Source: Moringa oleifera
Taxonomy: Eukaryota > Streptophyta > Magnoliopsida > Brassicales > Moringaceae
DNA: 64,000 nt
Assembly: GCA_021397835.1 (NCBI GenBank)
Contig: JAJFZO010000094.1
Location: 11,526,814-11,590,813 of the forward strand
Direction: 5' to 3'
The notes beneath the pieces were generated by a model that ran no database searches, had not been told where the DNA came from, and saw only the letters and a list, made by a program, of their open reading frames with translations. This document shows positions 25,374-36,640 of this stretch, piece after piece. Position numbers and translations under genes: made by a program. Every line of letters starts with the position of its first letter. The stretch's first letter is position 1.

Positions 25374-28300
25374 ATGGGTAAAGAAGGTGACAGGTATACC
25401 GTTGAAAACTGTAATGTAGCTTAAAACCGTGAAGATTTCAGTTGTAACTATTTATATCGTGATCTCCTCCTTTGTATTTCATAACATTGGTTGAGAATCG
25501 TGTCATGATCTTAGTTTCATACATGTTTGAAAATCGTATCTTACTTTGTTTATCGTAACAAGTTTTTCAATCGTGACTTATTTGATAACATCATTATGAG
25601 ATTCGTAACATTCATAAAATCGTAACAAGTTTTCGTAACATGTTTTTCAATCGTGACTTATTTGATTTAATCGTGACTTATTTGTTGAAATCGTAACTTA
25701 ATTGATGAAATCGTAACATGCGAAATCATATATTCGTCTTTGTTATTTAAAATGTTTTTTTATTCATTACAGAATCCGGATCATTATAACTTGGAATGGT
25801 GAGTGGTCCGAGTCTAGAGGAAGTTTTGAGTATATTGACAGAGCCATCAAAACTAAGGGGTATGTTATTCGGAGGGATTTGAAATATGTACAGTTGTTGG
25901 ATTTGGTTAAATGTTGCGTGGAGGCTGATTTCTCTAATATTGATATTGTACTGCATACCATAGTAAGATCTGAAAAAACTGCTGTCAAAATTGAGTTAAG
26001 GAATGATGATGATGTTGAGTTTATGTTGTATGATGACAGTATAGTTCCACGTATAATTGTTGATTTGGTGCAGAGAAATTTTGTTGGAAATAGGCATGGT
26101 TTATGTGAAGGTGAAATTTCAGGAGGAGTTAATCCTTTTAACTCTTGTACGGGAAGCAATCCTACTGTGCAATTGGACGTTTATGGCCCCGAACCATTCA
26201 TCCATAGTGATACTCCTGTTGACACTCAGCACACCGATGAGATAAATTTGGATGAACAGGTGGACTATGATATTGGGTGTGAATACCCAATCATGGGAAC
26301 TCAACCTACTCAGCCTACCAGTGAAGATCAATGTGAACTCACTGTAGAGGTAGAACTCGACAATGAAGCGGTGAATGAGAACTTACGTACTGTCCCACCT
26401 TATATCCCAGTTGCATGCCCAGAAGTACATAATAATTCAAATAATGGTGTTGTCAGACGATATAATGTGTTGGGTGCTGAATTATATAGTCTTGCTCCGA
26501 CTCCTACTATGGAATCAGTGACTCCGATTCATACCCTTGCTAGAGGTCAGTTTTTCCCAAACAAGAAAGAGTTGAAGCGATTTTTGGGTATGCATGCATT
26601 AACTGAGAACTTTGAATTTAGAGTCACTAGGTCTAACAAATCAGTATTTGAGATTGCTTGTAGAGAAAGAAATTGTGCATGGAAGGTTCGTGCTGTGAGA
26701 GTTGCGCAAGGGCAATTCTTCCAAATTAGAAGGTGTGATTTGACGCATACTTGCACGGTTGAAGAGCTGCATCGACGACATCGACAAGCAAGTTCTGCTG
26801 TTATTGGAGAAATTGTAGCTCAGAGGTTGTCTACCAATGCTAGAATCATTAAGCCGAAAGACATAATGGGAGATATGAAAGAACTATATGGCATACAGAT
26901 TTTATATAGTAAAGCTTGGAAGGCTAAAGAGTATGCATTGTCTCTTACTTATGGTGATCCAATTGAGTCATATCAACAATTGCCTTCATACTGCCACATG
27001 TTGCAAACTGTTAATCCGGGAACTAGGGCTCACATATGCATCGAGGATGGAACTAATCGATTTAAGTATTTATTTATGGCTCTTGGACAATCATTGAGGG
27101 GATTTCATTCGGTAATTAGACCGGTCATTGCTATTGATGCTGCTCACCTAAAAGGGAGGTTCCACGGTGTAATGTTTGTAGCGGCATGTAAAGATGGGAA
27201 TGAACAGATATATCCAATAGCATTCGGTTATGGTGACTCGGAGAACTATGAAGCATGGGAATGGTTCTTAGGGCAGCTAAAAGAAGCAATTGGTTCAGTT
27301 GAAGACTTGGTTATTATATCAGATCGTCATGCCAGTATTGCAAAGGCCACCGCAAAGGTCTTTCCTAATTCTTGTCATTGTTTATGTTCCTGGCATATGG
27401 CTCAAAACATAAAGAATAAGTTTAAGAGATAAGATGTATCTAAGATATTTTATAGTGCGGCTAGGGCATATCGAGAATCTGAATTTAATAAATTAATGAC
27501 TGAGTTACAGGCTAATCACCCTAAAGCTTTTGAATATATCATGAAGGAAGATCCAAAAAATGGTCACGTGTGTATTGCCCCCGGAGACGTTATCAACTCA
27601 TAACCACTAACATTGCCGAAAGTTTGAATTCATGTCTTCGATTTGCTCGTGAGTTGCCCGTTATGGCTTTATTGGAATTCATTCGAGATATGATGCAACG
27701 TTGGTTCTATGATCGATTGAAAAAAGCTAAGGCTTGGAGGTCACAACTCACAGAGTGGGTTCACTCATTGATGAATGAGAGACAAAAAGTTTCATTACAA
27801 ATGACGACTTCCAATGTTGATTGGAACGTATTTTTAGTTAGGCACAAGGGTAAAGAGGCAGTTGTGAACCTTATCGACCGTACTTGTACTTGTAGAGAGT
27901 TTCAAGCTGATCTTTTGCCATATGCACATGCACTGACAGCTTCCAGGTGATACTGATGGTTTTGTTAATTTCATTATTCATGTTATTTTTTTCATTAACT
28001 TCATATGTTGTGTACTTTTTGCAGGGAACGTAATATTGATTTCATAACTCTTTGCTCTAACTACTACAAACAGGATCAACTAGTAGCTGCATATGCTGAG
28101 CCGGTATATCCAGTTGGTGACAAGTCTGATTGGAATGTACCCGAGAAAATCAAAAGAGTTGTGATATTACCACCGAATAATGGTTATTCAGTAGGGCGTC
28201 CAAAGAAGCAGAGAATACCCTCTGGTGGGGAGAGGGCGCGTAAAAAAAAATGCTCTAGATGCTTTCAATATGGGCACAATCGATTAACATGCTTGAATCC

Positions 28301-28457
28301 ACAATATTTTGATAGAGTAAGCCACTGTCAGTCGTCAAATGTCCCTGATCAATTTCGTCGTAAATGCCGTAACTGTGGTGGAGTTGGTCATAACGCACGA
28401 ACTTGTCAAATGCCTCACAAATCAAATTCACAAGATGATTGCACCATTGACTTATGA
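25374..28457 (+). pseudogene. MULE transposase (MURA type), with stop codon and frameshift
   Basis: Exon 1 is 25374-25393 (MGKEGD plus a split codon), exon 2 starts at 25773 after ttacag, and the last exon is 28025-28457 after an intron at 27947-28024. The first part is the plant N-terminal domain (IRIIITWNGEWSESRGSFEY). A MuDR DNA-binding region follows (ACRERNCAWKVRAVR). The catalytic domain has AIDAAHLKGRFHG and VIISDRHASI (two Asp) and NIAESLNS (Glu). Then comes a SWIM zinc finger in which the third ligand is Tyr (CTC..LPYAH, normally LPCAH). Two CCHC knuckles end it (CSRCFQYGHNRLTC, CRNCGGVGHNARTC). A TAA at 27430 after FKR and a one-base loss in the A run near 27557 break the frame. No functional transposase is expected. 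Confidence 0.92.
25480..25730 (+). repeat. TCGTAAC/TCGTGAC array in transposase intron 1
   Basis: TCGTAAC occurs about six times and TCGTGAC about three times in 250 bp, in units such as 'aatcgtgacttatttgat', all on the plus strand, which is the sense strand of the transposase. Confidence 0.8.
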
Positions 28458-28589
28458 TAAATCATAGTAATTTTTTATGATATTGACGATTATTAACTTC
28501 TACGTCATCACATATTCGGATTTTAGGTTAGGTTTTTATATAGTTTCAATTGTTACATGCAGATGAGTGTACCTTATTTTTGTCCATTG

Positions 28590-29095
28590 AATTCGTAACT
28601 TGATTAGTAAATTATGAGTAATGTTCGTAACTTGATTATGTATCTTAGATACTTGTATATGTAATCGATATTAAAATTCGTAACTTCATTATGAATTCTT
28701 ACCTTGATTAGTTAATTATGAGTAACATTCGTTACTTGATTATGTATTCGTTAGTAAAATTCGTAACTTGATTATGAATTCGTACCTTGATTATGTATTC
28801 GTTAGTAAAATTCGTAACTTGATTATGAATTCGTAACTTTATTATGAATTCGTAACTTTATTATGAGTTCGTAACTTTATTAGGAATTCGTAACTTGATT
28901 ATGAATTATGAGTAACGTTCGTAACTTGATTATGTATTCGTTAGTAAAATTCGTAACTTGATTATGAATTCGTAACTTGATTATGTATTCGTTAGTAAAA
29001 TTCGTAACTTGATTATATATTCGTAACTTCATTATGAATTCGTACATTGATTAGTAAATTATGAGTAACGTTCGTAGCTTGATTGATGAGTTAGA
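28590..29095 (+). repeat. TTCGTAAC array downstream of transposase
   Basis: Irregular tandem units of roughly 20 and 40 bp such as 'aattcgtaacttgattatg' and 'tattcgttagtaaaa'. There are about fifteen TTCGTAAC cores plus variants (TTCGTACC, TTCGTTAC), all on the plus strand. It lies in the 3' region of the transposase gene. Unit spacing is irregular and there are no unique spacers, so it is not CRISPR-like. Confidence 0.85.
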
Positions 29096-30269
29096 ATCAT
29101 ATGGAGACGTTACCAAAATTCATAACATTATTAGTACATCATACATCTATTGACAAAAAAAACTGTTTCAATTGTAAAATTTTGGATTATATATACAAAA
29201 TAATGTCATATACAATTGTAAAAATGTTATATACAATTCTCAAATGTATATACAAAATAAATACATTGAATAAGAATAAAAAAATGATATCAATGACTAT
29301 CATCTACAGTGGAGTTGGCAAATATATACATTGCCATGTGATTTCTAATAACTGACATATCCTTGTCAGTGTATTTTAAATGTTTCCTAAGTAGTAAATG
29401 TTCTATAATATACAGCATGTGAGGACCACAATTGCCACTGCAAAAAAAAAAAATTAAGAATAAGGAAAGACATTCACCAGAAAATTTATAATAACACATA
29501 CTGGAAAAAAGACTTACCTTCTTCGTTGCTGAGGGACCTTGTTCTTTGGCTCCAAAGTGCATGAAAGTGGAAGATCCGGCATTTTGGCATCTGATTTCCG
29601 AATGAAATATCCGTCACTCGCCATATAGCTAGTTAGCATCCATCTGAATGGATTTTACTGCCGAATCCTCGCTTCAGTTGGTATCTCTTGACGGAATGAG
29701 TCATAGACACGCAACGAGAATTTTCTTAGATCAATGACGACTAGGAGCCAGTGAGATCCCTCAACGTGGCAAGGAATCATCAGCTACATTAAATAATATT
29801 TAAATATCATTGAGTACTCATAATATGAAAAAAAAGTATAAGTATATAAATCATTACTAATGAAGATAACTAACCTTATTTACAGTGTCCCAAGCAGGAC
29901 AATCCCTTGAAAATTTGCCTCGCACACGGTCTAGGAAATCTTCTTCCCATTTATGCGCTTCAAAGTTCGAGTGTGCCGGAGGACAATCAGCATCTGGATC
30001 CTTCTGATAATCGTTGTAAATGTAATAAAATGTTGTCTGTAAATTTGAACAATAAAACAAAGTCAACAAATAAATTGAATAGAAAATCAGATAAATAGTC
30101 TTAATGATCAAGGGACTTACATATAGCCAAGGATCACAGATACAGATATCTTGTGCATATTGCTCAGGTAGCTCCTTCTGCCTTCTCCGCAATATGTGCA
30201 AATATGCATCAATGTGCTGGTGGAGACATTAGAAAAGTGATATTATCAGTACTATGAATATACGAAATC

Positions 30270-30545
30270 AAGGTACGAATTCTAAATTTAGTTACGATAA
30301 TATGAAACATGTTACGATACTGTGAATCATGTTACGATAATGTGAAACATGTTACGAAATAAAGTTACGAATTATAATTTTAGTTACGATAATATGAAAC
30401 ATGTTACGATACTATGAAATATGTTACGATAATGTGAAACATGTTACGAAATAAAGTTACGAATTATAATTTTAGTTACGATAATATGAAATATGTTACG
30501 ATACTATGAAACATGTTACGATACTGTGAATCATGTTACGAAACA
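30270..30545 (-). repeat. GTTACGA array in protease intron 5
   Basis: About fourteen GTTACGA cores (TCGTAAC on the minus strand) in units such as 'gttacgataatatgaaacat', lying within the intron between exons 5 and 6 of the protease gene. The motif is on the sense strand of that gene, opposite to the arrays at 25480 and 28590. Confidence 0.85.
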
Positions 30546-31799
30546 AAAGCACGACATTTAAGCAAGGAATAATAATGTAGTGCAAAAAATTGAAAACTTA
30601 CAGAGTCATCGATCCACTCATCATTGTCAATTAGGGCTTTGAACCAGTCCACACTCACAGAATGGCCAATGCCTACGTTGCGGCTGAAGGAAATAAAAAG
30701 AAACTGTGAGAAAAGAATTCAAAAAAATTAAATTAAAAAAATTAGTATGCAACACATATGCTATGCAATACTTACTATGATTGGCCCTTCATGAAGTCGT
30801 TGAATGCAGCGATGATCTTATCTGATATTTGCAACTTCGCGCTGACCATGTGAGTGGACTTGGCTTTCTTATGCCCAGTATGAAGCTCAACATATGGACT
30901 GCACAGTTGTCTTGACCGTTTACGAGTCCTGACAACCGGCATCACATTGTCGGTGGCCTCAACTGGGACAAGGGCCAAGTCCCTCGCTGCCGTCCTCTTG
31001 GGTGACTCTGCAGATGGCAATTCTTTATCTACCACAGCAGGAGCCCCGAAGTTGTCACTGCATGGGAATGCAGTGACAACTTCTTCCATTGGCCCTGCAG
31101 TGGCTTCTGTTTCGTCGCATTGCCCTGCAGGAGCCAAGCCCTCTTGGGCTGAGTCTGCCATACCACCCTAAAAAAAACAAACAATGTACTGAATTAGAAA
31201 GTCATATTAAATACATACATTTAATAATGTTCTAAAGAAAGAAAAATATCATTAGTAATACACGAAACAAAAAATACAGTTGAAATAGATTAGAGAACTA
31301 CCTCATTGGGAATTGGATTTGACATAGGTGGAGACGGGTCTCGGTCACCAAATCCATATCCTTGTAGAGATAATTGGATGGATTTCAGGATCGCCATTTG
31401 CTCCTGATGGCGTCTTTCGTTGTCTGAGTCCATACGATTTACCTTCGCCTCGAGAAGTTCCAATTTCGACTCCATAGCTACGAGACGACGGTAAACATCT
31501 GGATCCCGTTCAACCCTTTCAGCGCCAGGTGCCTCCCGCTCAACATCCCTTTCCCTCAAGTCCGGCTCTGACTCGTCGAGAATTCGTTCTTCTTCAGTAG
31601 GGATCCTCTCCCTTACCTTCAAAGTTTTGCGCAAAGAAGAAGACGAATTTGTAGCCCTGATCCGAATGGGAGACTCTACCATTTCGTCATCCTGAATCGA
31701 TGGTTGGCCGGGCACAACACTGTCTTTAACCCCAACATAGTATGGGGCTTGACGCTCGGCAGTAGTTGGCTTCAAATTAAGCTTAGCCCCCATCTGAAA

Positions 31800-32155
31800 A
31801 TACAAATAAAGTTACGAAATTAAGAATGAATATACGAAAATGAAACGTTAAGGCACAACATAAAAATTAGAGAAAGAGGGCACGAAATTGAAAAAGTAAG
31901 GCACGAAATGGCTGAATGAAGGCACAAAGTAGAGAAAGAAGGTACGAAATTTAGAAGGAAGGCACGATGTAGATAAAGAAGGTACGAAATTTAGAAGGAA
32001 GGAACGAAGTATAGAAAGAAGGTACAAAATTTAGAATGAATGCACGAAGTATAGAAAGAAGGTACGAAATTTAGAATGAAGGCACGAAGTAGAGAAAGAA
32101 GGTACGAAATTTATAAGTAAGGCACGAAGTAGAGAAAGAAGGTCCGAAATTACTT
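31800..32155 (-). repeat. GGTACGAAAT/GGCACGAAGT array in protease intron 2
   Basis: Units alternate 'gaaagaaggtacgaaattta' and 'gaaggaaggcacgaagtaga', about 38-40 bp per pair, repeated across the intron between exons 2 and 3. On the sense (minus) strand the core is TCGTACC or TCGTGCC. Confidence 0.85.
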
Positions 32156-33149
32156 ACACTGTTTGTGAAGATTTTCTTGCAATCTCCATTATGGGGCCTG
32201 CGATGGAACCTCCATCGGCAAATTCTTGGCAATGGCAAGTCGGATCCTGACAACCTCATGCCATGCATGTTGGTAGCAAGAATCACTTCAAATGCAAAAA
32301 CCTGTGAAAAAAATGAAAATGAAGTTATAATTGATTAATATAAAATTCAATGAAACTTTAAAAAAATAAAATAAAAAATTTCAAACAAAATCCTTACGTG
32401 TAATGCCCACACGAAGCCGTAAGCATTATAGCTCACCCCATCAGCATCCCTGATTCGATTTGCAACTGCCTTCTTGAAATGCAATATGGAGTTGCAGTAG
32501 ACCCAGGTGCCCCATGGAAAGCAATTGAACGCCTCTAAATTGTCTACTAAATGAAACTGCCATGTAGGGACCTGCTGCCGCTCGTCGTGGCCTTTGATGA
32601 ACCCGTTTAGCAGATACAACAACCCCAGCTTTAGTTTATCGTCTTCGTCCTCAAACTCTCCTTGTAGTAACCTCGTCTTGATGCTACTACCAGTAACCTT
32701 ATCCCTCCCCCCGAAGTATTTGGCTAGGATACCAGATGGAGTAGCTTCAATATTCTCTGTATCCGGTAGCTCGCCAAACTTCAATCCAATGATTAGGCAG
32801 AATTCCACTTTGCTGAAACGAACTTCATTCTGCCCAAGTCTGAACCACATTTCGTCCTCGCGGTTCTGCTGAATCTCCCGAAGTAGCAGATTATGGACAA
32901 TAATCCCTGAGAAGTTAAAATCGGCGTGCAAATGTAGGAAATGCCCTAAGCAGGTCCCTCTGAATTTCTCCTTCTCAGAGTCATCCAAAATTGTCCTTAG
33001 AGTGGGGATGACATCATTGTCACAGTGCTTCAGTATCTTTCCAGTCTTCCACGACTCTTTGGGGGTCACATATGGCTTCTGAGAAACAGGGCTACTTGCC
33101 ATCTGCATTTGATCAAAAAAAAAGGGTCAAAAAATCGATTTTTCATTTA

Positions 33150-33425
33150 GTAATTATGGTACGATTGTTTTAAACAAGGTACGATTTAATCAAATAAGTT
33201 ACGATTTCAAACATATAAGGTACGATTCCAGAAAACAAGTCACGATTGAAAACAAAAAAGGTACGATTGAAGCAAACAAGTTACGATTGAAAACAAATAC
33301 GATACGATTTCAACAAACAAGGTACGATTTATGCAATCACAGTACGATTGCATAAAAAAACAGTTCTATTAACAAAATAGGTTACGATTTCGTTAAATAG
33401 ATACGATTATTATTATGAGGTCACG
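33150..33425 (-). repeat. GGTACGATT/GTTACGATT array upstream of the protease gene
   Basis: About a dozen cores (GGTACGATT, GTTACGATT, GTCACGATT) in 16-20-bp units with 'gaaaacaaa' or 'caaacaag' between them, upstream of the protease start. The motif orientation follows that gene. Confidence 0.8.
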
Positions 33426-34142
33426 AATGCGATGAACCGTTGCATATAGATGCACCTAAGCCAAGAAATTAGAGCCAACAAACCAGTAAATGAAGACTTA
33501 AGCATGCGATACCTATATACATATACCCAGAGAAATTTTTGGGTTTCAATGTATCAAAAGAAAAATGAAAAATAATACACCGCGAGATACCCAAACATCG
33601 CAGATTCCAGAACCAATACAAAATCAAAAGAAAATGATTCAAAAACTATTGGAAAAGCTTTCAAACCCATAGAGTAAACTCAAAAAAAATAAGAAATTGT
33701 TGAATCAAATATGAGGGAAGGATTTCATCTGTGGGTATTCAATAAGCAAAAAACCCACAGAAATTTGAGTAGAATAGATGCTTGAAATCATACCTCTATT
33801 GTTTTTTTAGTGATTCAGTAGCTTGCGGATAGTATTGAGGAAAGGTTGGTTTACAACGAAAGCAAAGAAATCAACAGACACCGAATGAAGAGAGCTGAAG
33901 CTGAACGAGCTAAGTGGTAAAGTTTAGCGCCAGAATTAGGAGAGAAGGAAATAGAGACGTTTGAGATGTTTGACTTTTCATATTCTGTAGTTGGACAAGT
34001 AAGTAATTGTACATCTGCTGTGAAGGGTAATTTTGTCTCAAAGTGTCTAAAAAGTGTTAAAAACAAATACATTAGTAATGTTAGTTATTTACGTAAATAT
34101 CCTTATACGGGTGATTAAAATAAAATCTTCCTCTTTGGCAAG

Positions 34143-34830
34143 CTAGGTCACCCCACCACTAATATTTTTGCATGGCGCATGGTGCGTGGATTTCTCCCAA
34201 TAGGCAACAGTCCTTTCTCAGAGAAGTATCTACGGAGACCTTACATGCTGTGTTTGTGGCTCCTCAGCAGTAAGTATCAATGCACCATGCTTTGCTTGAT
34301 TATTGCTACAGTGAGCAGGTGTGGAATGAATTGTACTCCAACATATCGGCCAATACCTCGACAGAGATAGAAGCCATGAGATGGCATGGAAGATATACTT
34401 GACGACATGCACAACTACGAATGCCTTGAAAAATTTCTGTACAGTTGATGAGATTTGTGGTTCAACAGAAATGGGGTTCTCCAAAATCAAATCTGTAAGC
34501 TACCCTCTGCCTTAGCACGAGATATTCCAAGGGTAACAGAAATTCAGCATGTCCGCCGACCTCGAGCATTACTGGTTCTCCACCACTAACGTTGGGAGCC
34601 ACCACCTCCAGGAGTTCTCAAGCTAAATGTTGATGCCTTATACAAACAATTGTTTTTGTGTCGTTTCTGAAGCAACAGGGATAAGATCCCCCATACAAAG
34701 TGAACTGTTACCTCTCAAATTCGGACTGGAGACTGCCAAGTTGGTTGGCACTAGAGCTGTCATGGTCGAGTCAGATTAGTCAACTGCCATTCACAATATT
34801 CAATAAGATCACGAAACCATGAATGAGTGA
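34143..34830 (+). mobile_element. LINE (non-LTR retrotransposon) 3' remnant: zf-RVT and RNase H-like
   Basis: Reading frames are broken but the order is clear. FAWRMVRGFLPIGNSPFSEKY is followed in another frame by CVCGSSAVSINAP and HHALLDYCYSEQVWNELYSN, the zf-RVT pattern. Further on, PPPPGVLKLNVDALY and FGLETAKLVGTRAVMVESD match the RNase H-like domain at the end of plant LINE ORF2. The remnant abuts the right end of the MULE. Confidence 0.7.
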
Positions 34831-35767
34831 GGCAGCTTATGTTAGGACATCGATCACCTTGCCTCTCACTTTGATTCATGCTCCTTCAGTCACTGCTACA
34901 AAACAAAATCAACCAATTTGCACACAATTTAGCTAAGCTTCAGATTAGGTTGGGCGATCCGCGGATACGATTTAATGCAATACCATTACACTTTTGTAAC
35001 CCAACATTTGATATTTATGGAATATCAGTACTTAAATTAAAGAAAAAATAAAAATAAAAACCAAATTCAATCAATTAAATGGAATATATAACTTAACTGA
35101 GTCCCACCTAAAGTTCACCAAGGTTATGATCTTAAGCGGCATGTCCAAAATGTGAACAAAAAGGTGAAAGAAATGACCTAACAAGAGTTGCTAACTCAGA
35201 TGTTGATGGAATATAAGCAATCTTTTGGGTCAACATTAATGCACATGAGAGATCAGAAAAGAGCCACTTCTGCATAAATTCATAACATTGAAAATTAAAC
35301 TATATGACCAAAAATAAGAAATCTAGACGTCATTTAGAACGTTACATTCGAGTTATGACAAACTCATGAAGCTTTCCACTTAATATCATCCAGAACTAAT
35401 GTTTCTTGGAAGAAATAGCATGTTAGCTTCACCGAAAGAAAAGTACTTTGCCAGTAAGAAAGAGAGACAATCGTTCCACTTTCCGCGGTCCCACTTGGGC
35501 TGTTCAAGATAGGTATGCTGCGTTCAAGCATACCGTTTGCTCTTAGATGCTTCTATTTCAGCATCATCTTGGAAACTCAGTACTTCCGCCTTCTTTGTCA
35601 AATTTCTAACTCCTAGACTAAAAAAGAATTGAATATCGACAGACGACGCTGACATGTGCTGAGCACAAACAGGAAAACAATGAGTAAATACCGGGAAAGG
35701 CCTGTAACGTTATGCATGCATCACATTGCTTAATTTGCATTTTGGTAGGTAAATAGTTAGCGTAGGC
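34831..35767. other. Intergenic region, nothing recognised
   Basis: Mixed composition with no domain, RNA gene or repeat match found within the window. The LINE remnant may extend into its first 100 bp. Confidence 0.4.
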
Positions 35768-36134
35768 AAGGTGCTTAAATACTTGCACAGCAAAAAAAAT
35801 AAAAAAAATTATTTGATTATCATTACCATCAAGAACAATCACGCATTATGCCACAAATGGTCCCTACAATTAATTTTCAAATGTGATGCATATATAATTT
35901 TTAAAAAACCGAAAAAAAAAACTAAGTTGGTAAAACGTTAACTCTGTATAATAATAGAAAAAAAACAATTTAAAATTGGCAAAAAAAATGGTAGGATTAT
36001 ATCTATTTATTATATAATTTTTAATTTTTTAATAACTAGTTTCAACCTTAAACCTAGGACCCAGGAAAGCACGAAAGCACCATGCCGCTATTTCCGTTTT
36101 GTCGGTGTTCAGATCACAATCAACCACAAAGCAC
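35768..36134. repeat. Dispersed repeat shared with the TPS-2/CYP79 interval
   Basis: 35768-36019 is the partner of 20545-20802, and 36106-36134 is the partner of 20221-20249, both in direct orientation but in swapped order. This marks a rearrangement between the TPS-2 and TPS-3 upstream regions. Confidence 0.8.
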
Positions 36135-36640
36135 ATCGTTCAAAAATTAGTTAATGCACAGAGACACGACATTGTAGCAGCCCATGACATTCACACAAAA
36201 AAAAAAAAACCTAATATCTTATCCACAATTGTGTTGTTGTCCTAAGCATGAAACCCTTTCACTTTCATTTTTTTATTAATAAATATCATATTCACATTTT
36301 ATTATTACATGTATTATATCTAATTAGGTAACAAAAATATAGGTCATCATGCCATCATTAAATTTTATATTGTTTTAGCTTAACCCCATATAAAAAACTT
36401 TCAACCATAAATGATAATAACCACATAAAAATTAATTCGCAAGAGGTTCACATTTTGGTCAATGATCAACTCTCAATAAAATTTCAGACATATGGTCTTC
36501 CTTCTAGAAAGTCATATTTAATTAAAAAAATAGCTCTCCCTGATCCTGTACTAGTCTTCATCAACTCTGTGGTTTTTGCATCCATATGATGTAGCTTACT
36601 CCTATAAATAGCAGAGCTAGCTAGGAGCTCTTTCACTTCA
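36135..36640 (+). promoter_or_regulatory. TPS-3 upstream and proximal promoter
   Basis: 36200-36500 matches about 48880-49150 and 58010-58290 upstream of TPS-4 and TPS-5. The W-box-like GGTCAA is at 36457-36462, TATAAATA at 36603-36610, then the shared 'gcagagctagctaggagctc' block. The start codon is about 95 bp after the TATA box. Confidence 0.7.

Larger units (their letters stand above)
29290..33108 (-). pseudogene. MULE-borne DUF1985/Ulp1-like cysteine protease gene, one premature stop
   Basis: Nine minus-strand exons join in frame: 33108-32398, 32301-32158, 31793-31302, 31167-30776, 30683-30602, 30216-30121, 30036-29875, 29783-29518, 29437-29290, about 830 codons. Exons 1-2 form a DUF1985-like domain (FRGTCLGHFLHLHADFNFSG, FCLIIGLKFGELPD). 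Exon 3 has a charged coiled coil (VAMESKLELLEAKVNRMDSD). Exon 4 is a basic linker with RTRKRSR. Exons 5-9 are a C48 (Ulp1/SUMO protease) fold: DEWIDDSHIDAYLHILRRR, then catalytic His in EGSHWLLVVIDL, Asp in RVYDSF and Cys in SGNCGPHM. A TAA at 29657-29655 lies after EARIRQ, between Asp and Cys, so the Cys region is lost on translation. Ulp1-type proteins cleave SUMO; the role of MULE copies is unknown. Confidence 0.85.
24981..34142. mobile_element. Mutator-like element (MULE) carrying MURA transposase and a Ulp1-type protease gene
   Basis: About 9.2 kb with two convergent genes: transposase on plus (25374-28457) and SUMO-protease-like gene on minus (33108-29290). The ends are diverged inverted repeats: 'attgccaaaattgg', 'ttttagcacttaaatgtt' and 'aaaaatacccttac' on the left match the reverse complement of the right (cttgccaaagagg, tttaacacttttta, aaaattacccttc). 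This architecture is known for plant MULEs with captured Ulp1-like genes (Kaonashi/KIU in Arabidopsis). Both genes have stop or frameshift lesions, so the copy is not autonomous now. The target duplication could not be fixed, so the ends are good to roughly 20 bp. Confidence 0.85.

Noticed and set aside
28590..29095. CRISPR-like appearance of regularly repeated short motifs
   Set aside because: A plant nuclear MULE context, irregular spacing, and spacers that are themselves repeats rule out a CRISPR array.
29101..29355. Plus-strand open stretch of 84 codons between the two MULE genes
   Set aside because: Low-complexity Lys/Ile/Tyr-rich translation of AT-rich DNA that overlaps the last protease exon on the other strand.
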